From Bacteroidales bacterium (GTDB taxonomy: Bacteria; Bacteroidota; Bacteroidia; Bacteroidales; PUMT01), in the NCBI GenBank assembly GCA_007119075.1, contig SKQJ01000371.1, positions 1 through 8,092 of the forward strand: a DNA stretch of 8,092 nt. Reading direction: 5' to 3'. The position numbers were made by a program, and so were the translations under genes. Positions 6,070 to 8,092 of this stretch are shown piece by piece (within the stretch, counting starts at the first letter, position 1; each line of letters opens with the position of its first letter). The notes beneath the pieces were generated by a model, which ran no database searches, was not told the origin of the DNA, and worked only from the letters and a program-made list of their open reading frames with translations.

Positions 6070-8092
6070 TTATTTTAAGGGCAAAGCAAAATAAAACTCC
6101 GAGCCTTTCCCTTCGTTGCTTATAACACTGATATTCCCCTGCAGAAGCTCTGCAATGCCCCTGGAAATGGAGAGACCAAGCCCTGCGCCGTCAAAATTCC
6201 TGGTAATGCCCTCATCCGCCTGCCTGAATCTTTCGAAAATAATATCATGATACTTCCCGGGAATGCCAATGCCCGTATCCTTTACAAAAAATTCTATGCT
6301 GTTGTCGCCGGCAATGTTAAATCCGAATTCGACACTTCCGGCCTCCGTGAATTTTAATGCATTATTGACCAGGTGCATCATTACCCGGCAAACAAGCTCT
6401 TCGTCAGACTCCAAAACAAGATTTTCCGATCCCGCGTCCGGGCAGGCACTAATTGCCACATCATTTTTATCATACACCAGCAATAGCTCCAAAGCCTGTT
6501 TTTCAAGCCTTTTCATAAGGGCTGAAGGGCGGAAAGGTTTTTTGGCTGGATTCACCTGGCCGGTATCGATCCTTGCCTGGTCAACTATATTTGATATAAC
6601 GCTGAGCAACTGACCTGAGCTTTGATAGATAATATCTGCATACTCAGAAACTGATCCGGACGTATTTCCCGATTTCAGCAGCTGGCTAAAGCCCATTATG
6701 CTGTTCATGGGAGAGCGTATTTCATGTGACAGATTAGCGAGGAACGCAGATTTGAGCCGGTCCGATTCTTCTGCTTTTTCCTTTGCCGCAATTACCTGGT
6801 TTTCCATTTCAATGCGGTCCGTGATGTCAACAATGAAACCTTCAAGGGCTATAACCTGTTTCCCTTCACCAAATATGGCCCGCCCCTTCTCCCAAACCCA
6901 CCTCACCGATCCGGAGGCTGTTATGATCCTGAAAACAAGATGGTATGGCTTATCCAGGGAAACCGCATCCTCAACCTGCACCCAGATTTTCTCCCGGTCA
7001 TCCGGATGAATTATATCGGAGTAGGACATTTTCCTGTTTTCAATGCAGTCACCGACCGGATAACCGGTGAGAAGCGTGAACCCGTCAGATAAAAACTCCA
7101 TGGTCCATGATCTGTCGAACCTGCACCGATACGCAATACCAGGCAGATTGGATATCAGTGTTTTGAGGGCCCTCTCGCTTTCCCTCAGAGCTTCCTGGGC
7201 AGCTTTACGGTCAATAGCGATCGATACCTGTTCGGCCACGATCTGCAAAGTTCGCATGTCGGTATCATCATATGAAATATCATCGGAATATGACTGAAGC
7301 ACGATTGCACCCGTAATCCGGCCGTCCCTTTTCAGGGGTATGCCCAGCCATTGCCTGCATATCGAACCTATCCTGTCGATTTCACCGCGCTCCTCAAGCT
7401 CATTCATCTGTTCTTCGTTGAGCAGAAGGGGTTTGTTCAGGCTTATCATATATGCCGTCAGGGTGCGCCCCGCCGGGAAACTCCTGAAGCGATCCTTGTC
7501 ATCAATGAATATCGGGAGAGAGAATGAATTATCAGCCTCATTATAAAATGCGATGAAAAAATTCCTGGTATTGATAATCTTAGAGAGGTGAAACCTCACC
7601 GACTGGAGGAAATCGGGAAGATCGCCGCTGATACTTATTGAAGCGGCTATTTCATTCAGCACCTCCTGGATAAGCTGGTGTCTTTTAAGCTGGGAAAGAT
7701 CAATGTCAATGCTGAACAGCTCCTTTTCTCCGGCATTATTTGTGATAATTACATTGGATGTAAAAACCGGCACCCTTTTGCCGTCTTTACGCTGCAGCAG
7801 ATATTCCGCAGGGGGGATAGGTCTGTTGTATTTCAAAAAATTGCTTATGTCATCCAGCATTCTTTGTTTCAGCTCACCGGGAATTATGAGATCTTCGAGT
7901 TTCCGGCCTACAGCTTCTTCAATGGTATAACCGTAGAGGGTTTCGCTTGCTTTGTTCCAGAATACCACATCACGGTCCAGGTTATAACCCTGAATTGATA
8001 CCATGGGCAAGCTGTCGAAAATTCTCTTGTACCTTTCCCTGTATTCCGGCTGACTTTCTGTGGCCCGGGATTCGTTGTGTCCGGCAGTTCCG
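6070..8092 (-). CDS. PAS-GAF-PAS sensor histidine kinase (5' end cut off by the window)
   Basis: This is a signal-sensing autophosphorylating kinase. The reading frame is open to the window edge, giving 673 visible residues without the true start. In visible numbering a PAS domain spans about 17-135 (SLPMVSIQGYN, then NKASETLYGYT). A GAF domain spans about 152-296, and a second PAS/PAC about 305-427 (GSVRWVWEKGR, then FIVDITDRIEM). HisKA lies at about 443-508, with phospho-acceptor H456 in NLSHEIRSPMNS. HATPase_c lies at about 550-672, with the N box HLVNNALKF (N576, N577), the G1 box DTGIGIPG (605-612) and the G2 box GAGLGLSIS (635-643). It ends at YFALPLK with no receiver domain, so a separate response regulator is needed and none is in view. 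No membrane segment is visible; one could lie in the missing N-terminus. The ligand is unknown. Confidence 0.95.
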   Translation of the reverse strand, partial: GTAGHNESRATESQPEYRERYKRIFDSLPMVSIQGYNLDRDVVFWNKASETLYGYTIEEAVGRKLEDLIIPGELKQRMLDDISNFLKYNRPIPPAEYLLQRKDGKRVPVFTSNVIITNNAGEKELFSIDIDLSQLKRHQLIQEVLNEIAASISISGDLPDFLQSVRFHLSKIINTRNFFIAFYNEADNSFSLPIFIDDKDRFRSFPAGRTLTAYMISLNKPLLLNEEQMNELEERGEIDRIGSICRQWLGIPLKRDGRITGAIVLQSYSDDISYDDTDMRTLQIVAEQVSIAIDRKAAQEALRESERALKTLISNLPGIAYRCRFDRSWTMEFLSDGFTLLTGYPVGDCIENRKMSYSDIIHPDDREKIWVQVEDAVSLDKPYHLVFRIITASGSVRWVWEKGRAIFGEGKQVIALEGFIVDITDRIEMENQVIAAKEKAEESDRLKSAFLANLSHEIRSPMNSIMGFSQLLKSGNTSGSVSEYADIIYQSSGQLLSVISNIVDQARIDTGQVNPAKKPFRPSALMKRLEKQALELLLVYDKNDVAISACPDAGSENLVLESDEELVCRVMMHLVNNALKFTEAGSVEFGFNIAGDNSIEFFVKDTGIGIPGKYHDIIFERFRQADEGITRNFDGAGLGLSISRGIAELLQGNISVISNEGKGSEFYFALPLK

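Noticed and set aside
8008..8010. TTG as start codon of the histidine kinase
   Set aside because: The frame remains open upstream to the window edge, and the preceding codons (YRERYKRIFDS) are a typical PAS lead-in helix. The gene is therefore truncated rather than starting here.

Overview
The window reads as ordinary chromosomal DNA of a Bacteroidota bacterium, probably of the Bacteroidales/Marinilabiliales type. That placement is an inference. It rests on an exact TTTG-N18-TAnnTTTG promoter upstream of trkA, mostly absent Shine-Dalgarno sequences, a ComEC whose C-terminal metallo-beta-lactamase-like part has lost its metal-binding motif, and the adjacent ruvX-def pair. Base composition is mid-range, and CCGG tetranucleotides are frequent. 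No mobile element, tRNA, rRNA, CRISPR array or phage gene was seen.

All six genes lie on the minus strand, so transcription runs from high to low coordinates. In that order they are: a 5'-truncated PAS-GAF-PAS sensor histidine kinase (8092-6070), ruvX (6023-5598), def (5601-5050, overlapping ruvX by 4 nt), a 289-bp intergenic region, comEC (4760-2628), a 74-bp gap with a promoter, trkA (2553-1213) and a 3'-truncated trkH (1211-1).

There are probably three transcription groups. The first is the kinase followed by ruvX-def, which are 46 bp apart with no convincing promoter between them. The second is comEC, with a candidate promoter and a small inverted repeat directly before its start codon. 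The third is trkA-trkH, which share one promoter and are 1 nt apart. TrkH is the potassium-translocating membrane subunit and TrkA its nucleotide-binding cytosolic gate, so that pair is a complete Trk potassium uptake unit except for the lost TrkH C-terminus. RuvX and Def are housekeeping enzymes of rRNA maturation and N-terminal protein processing. ComEC is the DNA-import channel of the inner membrane.

The part least explained by genes is 4761-5049. It holds twelve CCGG sites in about 220 bp, a perfect 14-bp palindrome, several inverted repeats and a degenerate direct repeat of the form ATTA-R-CCGGA. It may be REP-like intergenic DNA or the joined end structures of two transcription units. 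I found no convincing new multi-gene system in this window.
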